Source: Sclerotiophoma versabilis (Eukaryota > Ascomycota > Dothideomycetes > Pleosporales > Didymellaceae). Taken from it: a DNA stretch of 64,000 nucleotides. A program made the position numbers and the translations under genes. The notes beneath the pieces are model-generated. The model was given only the letters and a program-made list of their open reading frames with translations, searched no databases and had not been told where the DNA came from. This document shows positions 12,066 to 22,553 of the stretch, piece by piece (the first letter of the stretch is position 1; the number at the start of each line of letters is the position of its first letter). Where the stretch lies: NCBI GenBank assembly GCA_012274445.1, contig JAAROD010000029.1:496001-560000 (forward strand), read 5' to 3'.

Positions 12066-14165
12066 TTAGTCAACCTCCTCCATAGCGCTCTCGCCAGCAG
12101 CAGCAGGCGCCTCCTCGGCGTTCTTGGTCTCCTGCTCGGTCTCAACCTCCTCGTCGACGTTGAGGCCGAGGGAGACGAGCTTGTGAATGCGCTCAGCGTA
12201 CTGGACGGGCTCGTCAATGGTGAAACCAGAGACAAGGAGCGAGGTCTCGAAGAGAAGCATGGTGATGGACTTGACGGTACGGTCCTCCTCACCATCAGCC
12301 TCAACCTTGCGCTTGAGCTCTTTGATGATAGCAGACTTGGGCGAGATCTCGAAAGTCTTCTTAGAAGACATGTAGGAGCTCATGGAGGTGTCACGGAGAG
12401 CCTGAGCCTTCATGATACGCTCCATGTTGGCAGACCAACCGAACTGGCCGGTACGGATGGCGCAAGGAGAGCCGATGAGCTTGTGGGAGACAACAACCTT
12501 CTCGACCTTGTCGCCGAGAACGTTCTTGAGGCTCTTAGCGAGGCTCTCGAACTCCTTCTCCTCCTTCTCGCGCTCAGCCTTCTCCTCGTCAGTCTCCTCG
12601 AGCTCGAAGTCCTTGGTGATGTCGACGAGCTTCTTGCCATCGAACTCCTTGAGCTGAGTCATGGCGTACTCGTCAATGGGGTCAACAAGGAAGAGAACCT
12701 CGAAGCCCTTCTCCCGAAGGGTGTCGAGGAAAGGAGACTTCTGGACAGCCTTGAGAGACTCGCCGGTGATGTAGTACATCTGCTTCTGGTGCTCAGGCAT
12801 GCGGGTGACGTAGTCGGTGAGAGAGGTCAGTTCCTCGCCAGACTTGGTGGAGTTGAATCGCAGAAGCTTAGCAAGCTGCTGGCGGTTCTGGGAGTCCTCG
12901 TGGATACCGAGCTTGATGTTCTTGCCAAAGGCAGTGTAGAACTTGTCAAACTGCTCGCGGTCCTCGGCGATCTCGTTGAAGAGCTCAAGAGTCTTCTTGA
13001 CAATGTTCTTGCGGATGACCTTCATGATCTTGTTCTGCTGGAGAGTCTCACGAGAGAGGTTGAGAGGAAGGTCCTCAGAGTCGACAACACCCTTGACGAA
13101 GGACAACCACTCGGGGATAAGCTCGGTGGCGTCATCGGTGATGAAGACACGGCGGACGTAGAGCTTGATGTTGTTCTTGGTCTTCTTGGTCTCGAATAGG
13201 TCGAAGGGAGCGCGCTTGGGAACGAAGAGGATGGCGCGGAACTCAAGCTGACCCTCAACGGAGAAGTGCTTGACAGCGAGGTGGTCCTCCCAGTCGTTGG
13301 AGAGAGACTTGTAGAAGGAACCGTACTCCTCCTGGGAGATGTCGGCAGGGTTGCGTGTCCAGATGGGCTTTGTCTTGTTGAGCTCCTCCTCCTCGATCTT
13401 GGACTCCTTGACCGTCTTGGTCTTCTTCTTCTTCTCCTCTTCCTCGTCATCAACCTCCTCAACCTTGGGCTTGTTGTCGTCACCCTCAGTGGTCTCGGCG
13501 GCGTCCTCGTCCTCGACCTCCTTCTCAGTCTCCTTGAGGACGTGGAGGTAGATGGGGTAGGAGATGAACTCAGAGTGCTTCTTGACGACCTCCTTGATCT
13601 TAGACTCGTTGAGGTAGTCAAGCTGCTCGTCCTTAAGGTGAAGGATGATCTTGGTACCGCGGCCGATCTGCTCGCCCTCGGTGTCCTCGGTGATCTTGAA
13701 GGTACCACCAGCGCTGGACTCCCAGATGTACTGCTCGTCATCGTTGTTCTTAGAGACGACGGTGACGCGGTCGGCGACGAGGTATGCAGAGTAGAAACCA
13801 ACACCAAACTGACCGATCATAGAGATGTCAGCACCGGCGGAGAGGGCCTCCATGAACTGCTTGGTACCAGAGCGAGCAATGGTACCGAGATTGTTGATGA
13901 GATCAGCCTTGGTCATACCAATACCGCTGTCCTGGATGGTAAGGGTCTTGTTCTCCTTGTTGGGGATGATGTCGATGCGGAGGTCCTTGCCGCTGTCAAG
14001 CTTGCTGGGGTCCGACAAGGACTCGTATCTGATCTTGTCGATGGCATCGGAGGCGTTGGAGATGAGTTCTCGCAGGAAGATCTCCTTGTTCGAGTAGACG
14101 GTGTTGATGATGAGGCCGAGCAGCTGAGAGATCTCAGCCTGGAACTCGAAGGTTTCACCAGACAT
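12066..14165 (-). CDS. hsp90: Cytosolic heat shock protein HSP90
   Basis: ATP-dependent chaperone for kinases, steroid-receptor-like factors and other clients. A single uninterrupted reading frame of 699 residues, standard for fungal Hsp90/Hsp82. The N-terminal GHKL ATPase has FLRELISNASDAIDKIRY, DSGIGMTKADL and GQFGVGFYSAYLVAD. A charged linker rich in Glu/Lys lies at about residues 210-265. The middle domain contains LPLNLSRETLQQ, and the protein ends in MEEVD, the docking site for TPR co-chaperones. The lack of introns fits a gene expressed under heat stress, when splicing is impaired (inference). Strong codon bias creates long meaningless open frames on the opposite strand. Confidence 0.98.
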   Translation of the reverse strand: MSGETFEFQAEISQLLGLIINTVYSNKEIFLRELISNASDAIDKIRYESLSDPSKLDSGKDLRIDIIPNKENKTLTIQDSGIGMTKADLINNLGTIARSGTKQFMEALSAGADISMIGQFGVGFYSAYLVADRVTVVSKNNDDEQYIWESSAGGTFKITEDTEGEQIGRGTKIILHLKDEQLDYLNESKIKEVVKKHSEFISYPIYLHVLKETEKEVEDEDAAETTEGDDNKPKVEEVDDEEEEKKKKTKTVKESKIEEEELNKTKPIWTRNPADISQEEYGSFYKSLSNDWEDHLAVKHFSVEGQLEFRAILFVPKRAPFDLFETKKTKNNIKLYVRRVFITDDATELIPEWLSFVKGVVDSEDLPLNLSRETLQQNKIMKVIRKNIVKKTLELFNEIAEDREQFDKFYTAFGKNIKLGIHEDSQNRQQLAKLLRFNSTKSGEELTSLTDYVTRMPEHQKQMYYITGESLKAVQKSPFLDTLREKGFEVLFLVDPIDEYAMTQLKEFDGKKLVDITKDFELEETDEEKAEREKEEKEFESLAKSLKNVLGDKVEKVVVSHKLIGSPCAIRTGQFGWSANMERIMKAQALRDTSMSSYMSSKKTFEISPKSAIIKELKRKVEADGEEDRTVKSITMLLFETSLLVSGFTIDEPVQYAERIHKLVSLGLNVDEEVETEQETKNAEEAPAAAGESAMEEVD

Positions 14166-14926
14166 GGTGGCGGTTGTGTGTGGACTGCAGACAAGACTCG
14201 TTAGACCTGAGCGGCGATTGTTGCCTCACAACACTGCGAGGCTGGCAATGTCGGTGTAGACGCAAACGTACAGATTAGGCGGGGTATGAAGGGTATTAAG
14301 CTCTGCTGTGGTGGTTATGCAAGAGCAAGCGCTGAGACAAACTGTCTATGAGTAGAAGGTATGGTGAGAGCACTTCAATGGAGAAATAAGGGCGAAGAGG
14401 CAGAGTTTGGTGCTCATATACGCCTTGGTGGAGCTTGAGAATCTTCTAGACATGCAGGCAGAATCCGGTGGAAGTTCTTCGAAGCAGCCAATCGGGACTA
14501 GCCGTGGTTTCACCGCCCGCGAGTAGACAGAGCGACAGAGCGCAACGCCAAACCGCTCTTCCCCAGCAACAAAGCTCCACTCTGTGAGGGGCACGGCGCG
14601 TGCACCAACGACTGCTGCTTGTCGAGGGCGCTTGCCATAGCAGCACCATTTTCTTATTGCGACTGCATGTTGTTGTGCTGTAATTGCTCTGCATGAGGCC
14701 GCAGCCTTCTTGTTTGCGCAAGCTGAGCTGGCGCTCCCTCAGACTGGGAGCTGTCAGCCTTGCGTAGCCTCAGCCTTGAACATCTTCATTTGCCTTGCAG
14801 CCTACGCCGGGCACCTAGCCTCGCACATTCTTTGCGCTTCTACGCCACTATCATTGAACAAGAGAGGTTCTAACACCACTCGCTGCACTCATGATGGGGG
14901 ACAGAGCCGCCTAGAATGCCTCTAAC
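14166..14926. other. HSP90 upstream region
   Basis: 761 bases with no convincing gene. Holds the HSP90 promoter and the heat shock element. Short open frames (14446-14721 minus, 14710-14925 plus) show no family features. Confidence 0.4.
14439..14451. promoter_or_regulatory. Heat shock element upstream of HSP90
   Basis: GAA-TC-TTC-TA-GAC: three inverted 5-bp units in the register bound by heat shock factor, the third unit imperfect (GAC for GAA). It lies about 275-285 bases upstream of the HSP90 start codon. The position and neighbouring gene make it plausible; a single short match is weak evidence on its own. Confidence 0.5.
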
Positions 14927-15637
14927 GTGTGGGCTTGTCCTCGACTCAACACATCCTCGACCACAGCAACGGTGCCACGCGACGTCAATCCGCTCGTTTT
15001 CCGGTATGTCTTCACTTCCCACGAGGAGGAGCATATCAGAAGCAGCTGGATACCGCTTCACAACAGCACTAGAGCGCCACCACCCATCCTCTGCCGCTGC
15101 CTCTATGAACAGCCCCCATCAGGGCACGGTCTGTACGACACTCCCTACCTAAAGTGGAGCGAATCTATGCTCTCATTCAAATGCCGATTCCATTGCTTTG
15201 CGCCAACTGAACATCCCATTATCCATATAGCAGTTCCAACTAGTCCGAATGATCCCCATCATCGCTTGACTCCGCTGCCGTTCCACAAACGCTTTCGTTC
15301 CGTACCCAAGCCATGGAGACTCGATACACTTACGATTGTGCTCGACTTACCGCAGCTTGCAACGACAGAGGAGCGCATCCGACGTGTGAGAATACAAAGG
15401 GATATTATTGTGACAATGAGTCAATTGCAGAACGTGCGTAAGGTCATTATCAAGCACATTCTGTATTTGGACGAGTTTGACGGCGAGGCGTACGAAGAGA
15501 GGGCGAAAGAACTGGTGTATCCATTCAAATGGGACACGGCTCCGGCGTTCCCTATGTCCCGTCCTAGTTTGTACTTCCATGAAATTGAGATAGCGTTTGA
15601 CGCCCCCCATACCCAACTCAGGTCAGTTAAGACGTGA
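14927..15637 (+). CDS. Uncharacterised protein, start not resolved
   Basis: An open frame of about 236 codons ends at 15637. It reads as an ordinary soluble protein with a basic/acidic helical part (EERIRRVRIQRDIIVTMSQL) and a C-terminal FPMSRPSLYFHEIEIAF. It has no signal peptide, membrane segment or motif I recognise. The frame opens with GTG, and the first in-frame ATG lies well inside (at the SMLSFKC segment), so either an upstream exon is missing from this model or the gene is a 5'-truncated remnant. I assign no function. Confidence 0.4.
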   Translation: MWACPRLNTSSTTATVPRDVNPLVFRYVFTSHEEEHIRSSWIPLHNSTRAPPPILCRCLYEQPPSGHGLYDTPYLKWSESMLSFKCRFHCFAPTEHPIIHIAVPTSPNDPHHRLTPLPFHKRFRSVPKPWRLDTLTIVLDLPQLATTEERIRRVRIQRDIIVTMSQLQNVRKVIIKHILYLDEFDGEAYEERAKELVYPFKWDTAPAFPMSRPSLYFHEIEIAFDAPHTQLRSVKT

Positions 15638-15905
15638 CAGCGTCGTGCACGGTACAGTTACAGGGTCCAGGAACCATAGCGTAAGAGCTCAAAAGATAGC
15701 CAGACAGAAACCCACAGAATCACTACTGACGTGGTGGTTTCGGAATATGGGTATCTAGAAGACAAAGCAATAGTTCGAATTTGTCGTTAATCTCTGGGCT
15801 GTTTACTCAAGTAATCTTCCACATCTGTTTGCCGACCAATAGATCCAAACCCTTCATCGAATATCCAATTGTTTGCTCCGTGACGAATTCTCAGTTATGC
15901 TAGAC

Positions 15906-17039
15906 CTAGATGAATGACCTCAGGAACTCTCCCAGTGCCATGATAGCCATTGCCTGACCGTAAGGCATACTTGTAACAGCAATGTCTTTGTAATGCTGCA
16001 GTGTGTGTCCCATACCCGTGCCAAAGCTGGTGTTCAGCAGCTCACCGTCAGGGTTGATGTTGGCAAGGACAGCCTTGATAGCCTTGGTTGCCGAATTCTG
16101 GTACTCCTCCCCCTTGATATACCTCTTCCTCACAGCCTTGAGCATACCGTACGCGAAACCAGCCGTTGCCGAGGCTTCGACGTACGAGCCCTCGGAGGCT
16201 GGAACATCGAGCAGTGTGCACCACATGCCATCCTCCTGCTGCAGTTTGACGAGCGCCTTGCACTGCGCCTCTAGGATGCCGACAAGGAACAACCTTGTTG
16301 GGTCCGACTCCTTCAGATCCAACAATTCGATGAAGTCGGGGATGACAATTGTGAGCCACGAGTTTCCCCTCGCCCACCTCGCCTGCGCAAAGTTGTGTCC
16401 GACCTTTCCATCCTTCTCCTCGAACTTCCATCCGTGAAAGAACAGCCCGGTTGTGGGATCAAACAAGTACTGGCAGTGCAGAATGAATTGCCTTTTCGCT
16501 TCCTCGATGTATTCTGGTCGGTTGAGCGTGAGTCCAATCTTGGCCAAAGGCAACGCGCTCATCATCAGCGTGTCGTCCCAGAGCTCATCATTGTTGTACT
16601 CGAGATATGTCTCGTGTTGGAAACCGCCATATTTTGTGCGCGGCAGATCGTGCATCACCCACTCAGCCCAGGTATCCAGCCACGGCAAGAAAGTCTTGTC
16701 GCCGGTGTCTTCGTATAGGTACGCGAGCGCAAGGAACGGAGACATTGTGTTGATGTTCTTAGTTGTACCCTTAGCGAGCTGCGTAGAGTACCAGCCCAGC
16801 ATGATATCTTTTGTGGCTTGGTTGCCTGTCAGAGTGTAGTAGTGCCACAGCCCGTACAGACCGATGCCGTGCGTCCATTCCCAGCCGTCCCAACCTTTGG
16901 TATCGATGATGCGACCATCGGGAAGCTTCAGCAGGAATTCGCCGGTTGTGTCTTTGATGTTGATCAGGTTTTGTGTGAGGAGGTCGATGGAGGTTGTGAT
17001 TTGCTCCTTCTTGAGCCCTTGGATGGTGAGGGAAGACAT
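15906..17039 (-). CDS. GH105 unsaturated uronyl hydrolase, no signal peptide
   Basis: Family GH105 (YteR/YesR type) removes the unsaturated uronic acid that pectin or rhamnogalacturonan lyases leave at the non-reducing end of oligosaccharides, by hydrating the double bond. The single-exon frame gives 377 residues, normal for the family. Visible motifs: WTHGIGLYGLWHYY near residue 60, ELWDDTLMMSALPLAKIG with the catalytic Asp of the (alpha/alpha)6 barrel, RWARGNSWL, and ASATAGFAYGMLKAV. The N-terminus (MSSLTIQGLKKEQI) is polar, so the enzyme should act inside the cell and needs imported substrate. It is divergent from the MFS transporter gene at 18227, a likely partner. Confidence 0.93.
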   Translation of the reverse strand: MSSLTIQGLKKEQITTSIDLLTQNLINIKDTTGEFLLKLPDGRIIDTKGWDGWEWTHGIGLYGLWHYYTLTGNQATKDIMLGWYSTQLAKGTTKNINTMSPFLALAYLYEDTGDKTFLPWLDTWAEWVMHDLPRTKYGGFQHETYLEYNNDELWDDTLMMSALPLAKIGLTLNRPEYIEEAKRQFILHCQYLFDPTTGLFFHGWKFEEKDGKVGHNFAQARWARGNSWLTIVIPDFIELLDLKESDPTRLFLVGILEAQCKALVKLQQEDGMWCTLLDVPASEGSYVEASATAGFAYGMLKAVRKRYIKGEEYQNSATKAIKAVLANINPDGELLNTSFGTGMGHTLQHYKDIAVTSMPYGQAMAIMALGEFLRSFI

Positions 17040-18226
17040 TTTGAGGGTGCCGAGGAGCTGAACGCTGCCAATGCTTTACCGAAAGTCGCGAGGTGCTTTT
17101 GATGTTAGGTTTTGTGGCTTCTGCGGTCTCAGAGTGCACGACAGCTCGGAAAACGCGCGCAAATGCTCAGAGCTCGAGGAAATAGATGTAATGGTGCAAT
17201 AGACGCGGGGTTAAAAGTTTTGGGGAGCTTCCAATGCATGCGTTATACCTAACGAAGCCCAATACCGGATTCGTGCCATGCTGCACCGATATCGTTCCTC
17301 TCTACACCGATGGTGCCGACGAGGGTGCTTGTCTCGTCGAAGTGTGGAGTCCCAAGCTTCCTGGCGAGCGTGGCTCTCGCCTTCCTTGCAACCTCACCGA
17401 ACCTCAACACCAAGAAACGCACCTTCTCCACCGCCGGTCGCACAAGAGGGAAGAACAGCCGTCCTCGCACTGCAATGCACCGATGATTGTCGGCTGTTGC
17501 CCCGACGCAATGCCCTACTGATCGCTTGTTTAGCCAAGTGACACTCAAGATGGGCAGGGCAGTGGAGGGCGGAGACGACGGACTGGGGAAGCTTACCGGC
17601 TCGAACCATAGGAGAAGCCACCGATAACCTCTCGGCACTACGGACAAATAATTCCACCAGCCGTGCTGCCATTTTGAGTACCTTCGCCCGATGATCTCAC
17701 GAGGTAACATCGTCACATGCGCATGCGACCCATCAAAAGCGACCCTCGGAGTGCTTTGCACCGCTCTTTTACCGGCAGTGCCAATGAGCCAAGAAAGTGG
17801 CACATCCACACTGCTTAATCGTGCAGCGACAAGACCCCACAATGCTTGATCCTCCAGCGACAAGACCCCGCACTCCACACGCTGTTTGGTCGACATGATG
17901 TGTGGGACGCCGAAACTGGGGAACTAGCGATTCAAGGTTGGCCATGGACACTGTGAATGCTACGGTAAACCTTTACTGGGATAGACTCTGCTGGTGAATG
18001 GTGGACGATACGTTGGGACGCTGGTTTTGCGGAGTAGCTCGCCCACAAGGGGTTAAGAGGCCGGGGCACCTGGGGATGCAACACACGGACGGTGAAAATG
18101 GCACGGGGTAGAAATATCAAGGTCGGAGGCTCCACAGCTTGCAGCTCATCTGAGTCCTGAGGTCTTTCTCTCACCTCACCAAAGTCTCTTTCTTCCAGTG
18201 CCAATACTCCGAGAGGTACAGTCAAC
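17040..18226. promoter_or_regulatory. Shared divergent promoter region of GH105 and MFS genes
   Basis: 1187 bases between two start codons facing away from each other. Two CreA-type SYGGRG motifs (CCGGGG at 18061-18066, CTGGGG at 18070-18075) sit about 155 bases upstream of the MFS start, and further single ones (GCGGGG, CTGGGG) occur elsewhere. Such short motifs are frequent by chance, so carbon catabolite control is only a suggestion. An open frame at 17249-17896 (minus) shows no family pattern. Confidence 0.4.
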
Positions 18227-19888
18227 ATGGCTACCCAAGACGACAAGAAAGACATCACCCAGCTCGAGCGCACACTCTCAGTGGGTGATGAGAAGGTCGA
18301 TCACGCTAACTACGACCGTGTCGACAATGAGGTCGCCAAGTATGCTGATGCTACTGGTGTTGCTCTCTCAGAGGAGGAGGACAAGCGTCTGAAGAAGTTG
18401 ATCGACAGACGTGTACTCGTGATCATGGTCTTCACATACTTCCTGCAAGCCTTGGATAAGGGCACCATGGCCTTCACTTCCATCATGGGTATCCGTGCAG
18501 ATATTCCCGGCCTTCAGAAGGACTCCAACGTAAGTGCATGATCAAGTCTGGATCTCTCGCATACCGGCTAACGAGGTCGCAGTTCGCTTGGTTGACTACC
18601 TGTATTTACCTCGCTGTGCTCGTCGTCGAATACCCGACCAACTGGATCCTCCAGCGTGTGCCAGTAGCCAAGTACCTTGGGTTCAACATTCTGGCCTGGT
18701 CAACCGTCCTGTGTTTGCACGCTGCCTGCTTCACTTTCCCTGCCATCGTCTCCATCCGAACTCTGCTCGGTATCTTTGAAGCTGTCTGCCAACCGGCTTT
18801 CCTTATCATGAGTTCCCTCTGGTACAAGCGCTCAGAACAGGCTCAAGTCGTCACCTACTGGTACATGATGAACGGAGCGCAGCAAATGGTTGGCGGCCTG
18901 CTCGCTTACGGTTTCGCCCAGATAAAACATCCTTCATCGCCTCCTCACACTGGAACGGCAAGTATCAGGTCATGGCAGGCTATTTTCATCACATACGGCT
19001 CCTTCTCCTTCCTCTGGGGTATATTCGTCCTTTTCTGGCTCCCTGACTCGCCCATGCGTGCCAAGTGCTTCTCTGAGGAGGACAAGAAGCTGATGGTTGA
19101 GCGTGTCCGATCCAACCAGACCGGTCTCCAGAATAAGGTCTTTCGTGCTTACCAGCTCAAGGAGGCTCTGACTGATCCCCAAACCTACTGCTACATGCTG
19201 ATCCAGATTTGTACCACCCTGCCTACATCCGGTCTCGGCGCTTTCTACAACATCATTATCAAAGGTCTCCATTTCTCTACTGTTCAGACTTTGCTCCTGG
19301 CCATGGTTCTTGGCGCCGTCATTATCTTTACACTCATGACTTCTGCTTGGGCGACCAAGAAGTGGAACCAGAACTTGTACACAATGCTCGTCTTCATGAT
19401 CCCGTAAGTCTCACCCTGCCCTCTCTAAGGAATCGAAACTAACACCCTCCAGCTCCTTCATCGGCACAATCGTAATCATGACCGTCAAGAATACCAACCA
19501 CGCCACCCGTGCCGGTCTTTTGATCTCTTACTGGATCATCTTTACCTTCTGGGCCGCACAGGGTCTGGGTATGTCCATGCTTACGCGTAACGTCGGAGGC
19601 CAAACCAAGAAATCCGTCTGCATCACCATGAACTTCCTCGCATGGTGTGCGGGTAACGCCACGGGTCCCCAGGTCTTCTTTGACGGCGATGCGCCGCGCT
19701 ACCGCAAGGCGCTGTCCATTCATCTCGGATGCTACAGCGTACTGGTTGCAGTCATTGTGTTCCTGCGATGGAACTTGGTGCACCGCAACAACAAGAAGGA
19801 CCGCGAGTTTGGAAAGGAAATCAACACTGCGCATGGTTTCGATGACTTGACGGATAGGGAGAACCCCAATTTCCGCTACGTCTTCTAA
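18227..19888 (+). CDS. MFS transporter, allantoate/anion-cation symporter type
   Basis: Plasma-membrane proton symporter of the Dal5-like (ACS) branch of the major facilitator superfamily. Known members carry allantoate, vitamins, tartrate or other organic anions; the substrate here is unknown. Exons 18227-18529, 18583-19403, 19453-19888 give 520 codons. A polar N-terminus of about 60 residues precedes 12 hydrophobic segments: the first in VLVIMVFTYFLQALDKGTM, then CIYLAVLVVEYPTNWILQR, LLGIFEAVCQPAFLIMSSLW and WYMMNGAQQMVGGLLAYGFA; the central loop contains WLPDSPMRAKCFSEEDK. The C-terminus (NPNFRYVF) is typical of the family. The head-to-head GH105 gene suggests an unsaturated or acidic pectin sugar as cargo (inference). 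Confidence 0.92.
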
Positions 19889-20987
19889 GCGGACAGAAGT
19901 CGGTTCGATGCTAGGATGATAGAAACGCCATTCATGGCATGATAGTGCTGTAGTCTATGCACTATTGAATGAGAGATGCTCATATGCGGTGCTACTACCA
20001 CATTTACCTCTTGCATGCTGTTGTGACGTGAAGTACGAAACGTGCCGGACACAAGCTACCGAAGCTCTGCACAAGACTGCCCAGCCCGTTTAATGCCTGC
20101 CGCAAAGCCGCGTGGGAAGCCACGCATAAAGCTTGTACGCTTACCTCGTGTTCATATGCGGCCGACCGGTAATGACGGCACATTGCTGGTCTCTACTGCA
20201 TAAGCGTGTGGAGCAGCGTTTCAGCGTTACTGGGAGTTGTGCCACACATTACTTGTGCAGTATGCTGGTAGGGTCGAATACTTCCCACTCACTCCCCTTC
20301 AGTAGCCACTTCATCAACATTGCACGCCGGTGCAGCAAAAGGAAAAACGGACTGGATCCGATTCGGGCAGACGTCTCTCGTGCTCGAAATGTGACCATGT
20401 CGAAGCTGGCCACAATCCACCGTCGTTTTCTTGCCCTTGTAGTACCGTAGGTACCGCCGACTAATCGGGTTGCCTTGGTCAGGCGTGACGCGAGTGTCTT
20501 GCCACTAGGCGATGAGTCCTGCACCATATTTGACAGCACTTTCTGAAGAAAAGAATATATAGATATGGTTGACGAAAGAAGCACATACTCATCTTAAAGG
20601 ATATGTTCTGTGCTGGCAAAGAGAATGGGCTTAATGCAAACCAAACGGAACTATCTCGCACGAAAAGTGGCTCAGCAACAATGAGCCGTCCAAAATTTGA
20701 GTATATGCCCCCGAAACATGCTATTATCCTGGGACGCTTGAGAATGTCTTACTACTAGACGACAAACTCTCACAACTTGCCTGATGCTGGCGTGAGTACG
20801 TAAAAAGCGTATAAAGAAAATGGGCTTTAATTCATGCATTGGATGCTTAAGCACTACTCACTATAGATGATTCAGAAGCTAGGTGTTTTGGTAGTGGCAT
20901 AGTAAGCCATCGTTGTTTGCACGCGAACGAAATGGGTATCAATCTGTCAGATAGGGTAAAGATGCAACCAACACTCCCATTATCTCC
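19889..20987. other. Intergenic with a diverged short repeat pair
   Basis: About 1.1 kb without a supported gene. Short open frames (20133-20450 plus, 20249-20584 minus) have no family pattern. It contains the repeat pair listed separately. Confidence 0.4.
20492..20769. repeat. Two diverged copies of a 28-bp direct repeat
   Basis: Copies at 20492-20519 and 20742-20769, same orientation: GAGTGTCTTGCCACTAGGCG... against GAATGTCTTACTACTAGACG.... In an ungapped alignment 19 of 28 positions agree and all nine differences are transitions (C/T or G/A). On the minus strand the core (TCGCCTAGTGGCAAGAC) resembles the A box of tRNA genes, so tRNA-derived SINE remnants are one possibility. The transition-only pattern also fits RIP, but the alignment is short. 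Confidence 0.45.
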
Positions 20988-22056
20988 CTACTCGGACTTA
21001 CGGATCAGACTTTCGCCTGGCTTGACCCTCTGTGCCCATTCAGTCCAGCTACCGTCATACAACCGTCGTTTCTCGGTCGGGAAGCCAGCTTCGGTCAGAG
21101 CTGCGTCGATGACTGCTGCTGTGACACCAGTACCGCAGCTAGCAATGATGGGTTTCGAGGGATCGATATTCTTGGACTTGAACACTTCTTGGAGCTTTGC
21201 GGCTGGCAGGAGTGTCTTGCTTTCGGCGTCGAGCAAGTCAGAGACGGGGACCGAGATGGAGTGAGGAATGTGCCCTGAAGAGAGACCTGTGATTGTCAGC
21301 GAGAGAAACAAAGCGAGCGAAACCTTGGAACGTACCTTCACGCGGCTCTGGGTCAATGCCCTTCCATCGTCCCAGACTTCGAGCATCAAGAATCTGGACT
21401 TCCTCGGCGCCTTCAAGACCTTGCTCCTTTGCGATGTCACGAACCTCCTCGAATGCTACGACCTTGGTCTTGTCGAGCTCTGGCACAGGATAGTCGACCT
21501 CATCAACGGCACTTGGCTCACCGCTCTCTGTTGGATATCCCTCTTCCACCCACTTGCGGAAGTTGTTGAGTACATGAACCTCAGTATGGCCGAAAGCTTG
21601 CAGGGTCCAGGCCACTCGAGGGGCAGAGAAGATGCCCAGCTCTTTGCTGTCATAAACGACCACGCTGTCGTGCCTTCGGATGCCCAACTTTCGCATAGCA
21701 ACAGCGAAGTCCCCTGGTGATGGCAACATATGGGGATACGGGGAGTGAGGGTCTTTGACAGCATCGAGATCGAAGAACTGCGCAGAAGGAATGCGCTGAG
21801 CCAGGAATGTCTCCTTACCATCGCGGCCATCGTTGGGAAGAAACCACGAAGCGCACAGTGGGACGATCTTGGGTGCAGTAGAAAGCTTGTGGCTGACGTT
21901 CGTCTTGAGTGCTGTATCAAGCTCAGCTGGGCTGACAAGGTACGTCTCGAGGCCGTATTGGGCCATGGCAGCTCTGCTTGTTGTGAAAGCGCGAGAGCAA
22001 GATAGGACAGAGAGGGGCCGCAAAGAACTCCGGAAGTTAGAGAGTCGGGGCAACAT
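20988..22056 (-). CDS. Two-domain rhodanese / 3-mercaptopyruvate sulfurtransferase
   Basis: Transfers sulfur from thiosulfate or 3-mercaptopyruvate to an acceptor; the fungal relative Tum1 also supplies sulfur for tRNA thiolation. Exons (minus) 22056-21336 and 21286-20988 give 340 codons. The inactive first domain contains FLPNDGRDGKETFLAQRIPS and VVVYDSKELGIFSAPR. The active domain starts with VQILDARSLGRWKG, continues across the intron as LSSGHIPHSISVP, and has the persulfide cysteine in ASCGTGVTA. Starting at 22056 gives a basic, Ser/Arg-rich leader (MLPRLSNFRSSLRPLSVLSC) that looks like a mitochondrial targeting peptide; a downstream Met (MAQYGLETYLV) could give a cytosolic form. It shares a promoter region with APC11. 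Confidence 0.93.
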
Positions 22057-22553
22057 TCTTGGTACGAGAAGCTGTAGGCTGTGGAGGGCTGTCAGGTTCC
22101 GGAGTTTCGAGGAGTGAAGAACGTGTGGAGGTGAGGGAGAAGCTCTCGTCACTTTCGTCTATTGCGCGATTGAGGGCACGAATTAAGTCCAAGGCTAGAG
22201 CGAGCTGCAGGCACGCCCGTCGCAACCTCCTCCAGCCAGCTGGGTCAAGCACTCACCTGTCCGCTTCAATTCCTGGTCAGCATTGCCAGTTGTATCTGTC
22301 TGTCTGATAGCATGGAGATATTGTCATATTAATGCTCATTACGTCCGTCGGCCTCTAGTCCAAATGTCGTCACCCGATAACGGGATTGTGTTTCCAAGGC
22401 TTGTGGGGAAGCCGTCAAAAGCACAAGCCCGCGCAAGGGTCTGACAGTTCGCCGCCCGCTCCACCGCCCCATGCTGCCGCGCATCAAGCTCGGCATTGTT
22501 TGTTTTCGTCCCACCGCGTATGCGACGGCAGACAACAGCAACGACAAGCAGCC
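22057..22553. promoter_or_regulatory. Divergent promoter region, rhodanese and APC11
   Basis: 497 bases between opposing start codons. No gene is supported inside it and no specific operator was recognised. Confidence 0.4.

Noticed and set aside
12006..14204. Two long plus-strand open frames (397 and 312 codons) opposite HSP90
   Set aside because: They are Leu/Glu/Asp-rich mirrors of the strongly biased HSP90 codons and have no independent features.
17249..17896. 215-codon minus-strand frame in the GH105-MFS promoter region
   Set aside because: Composition and lack of any motif suggest chance; it lies in the region expected to hold two promoters.
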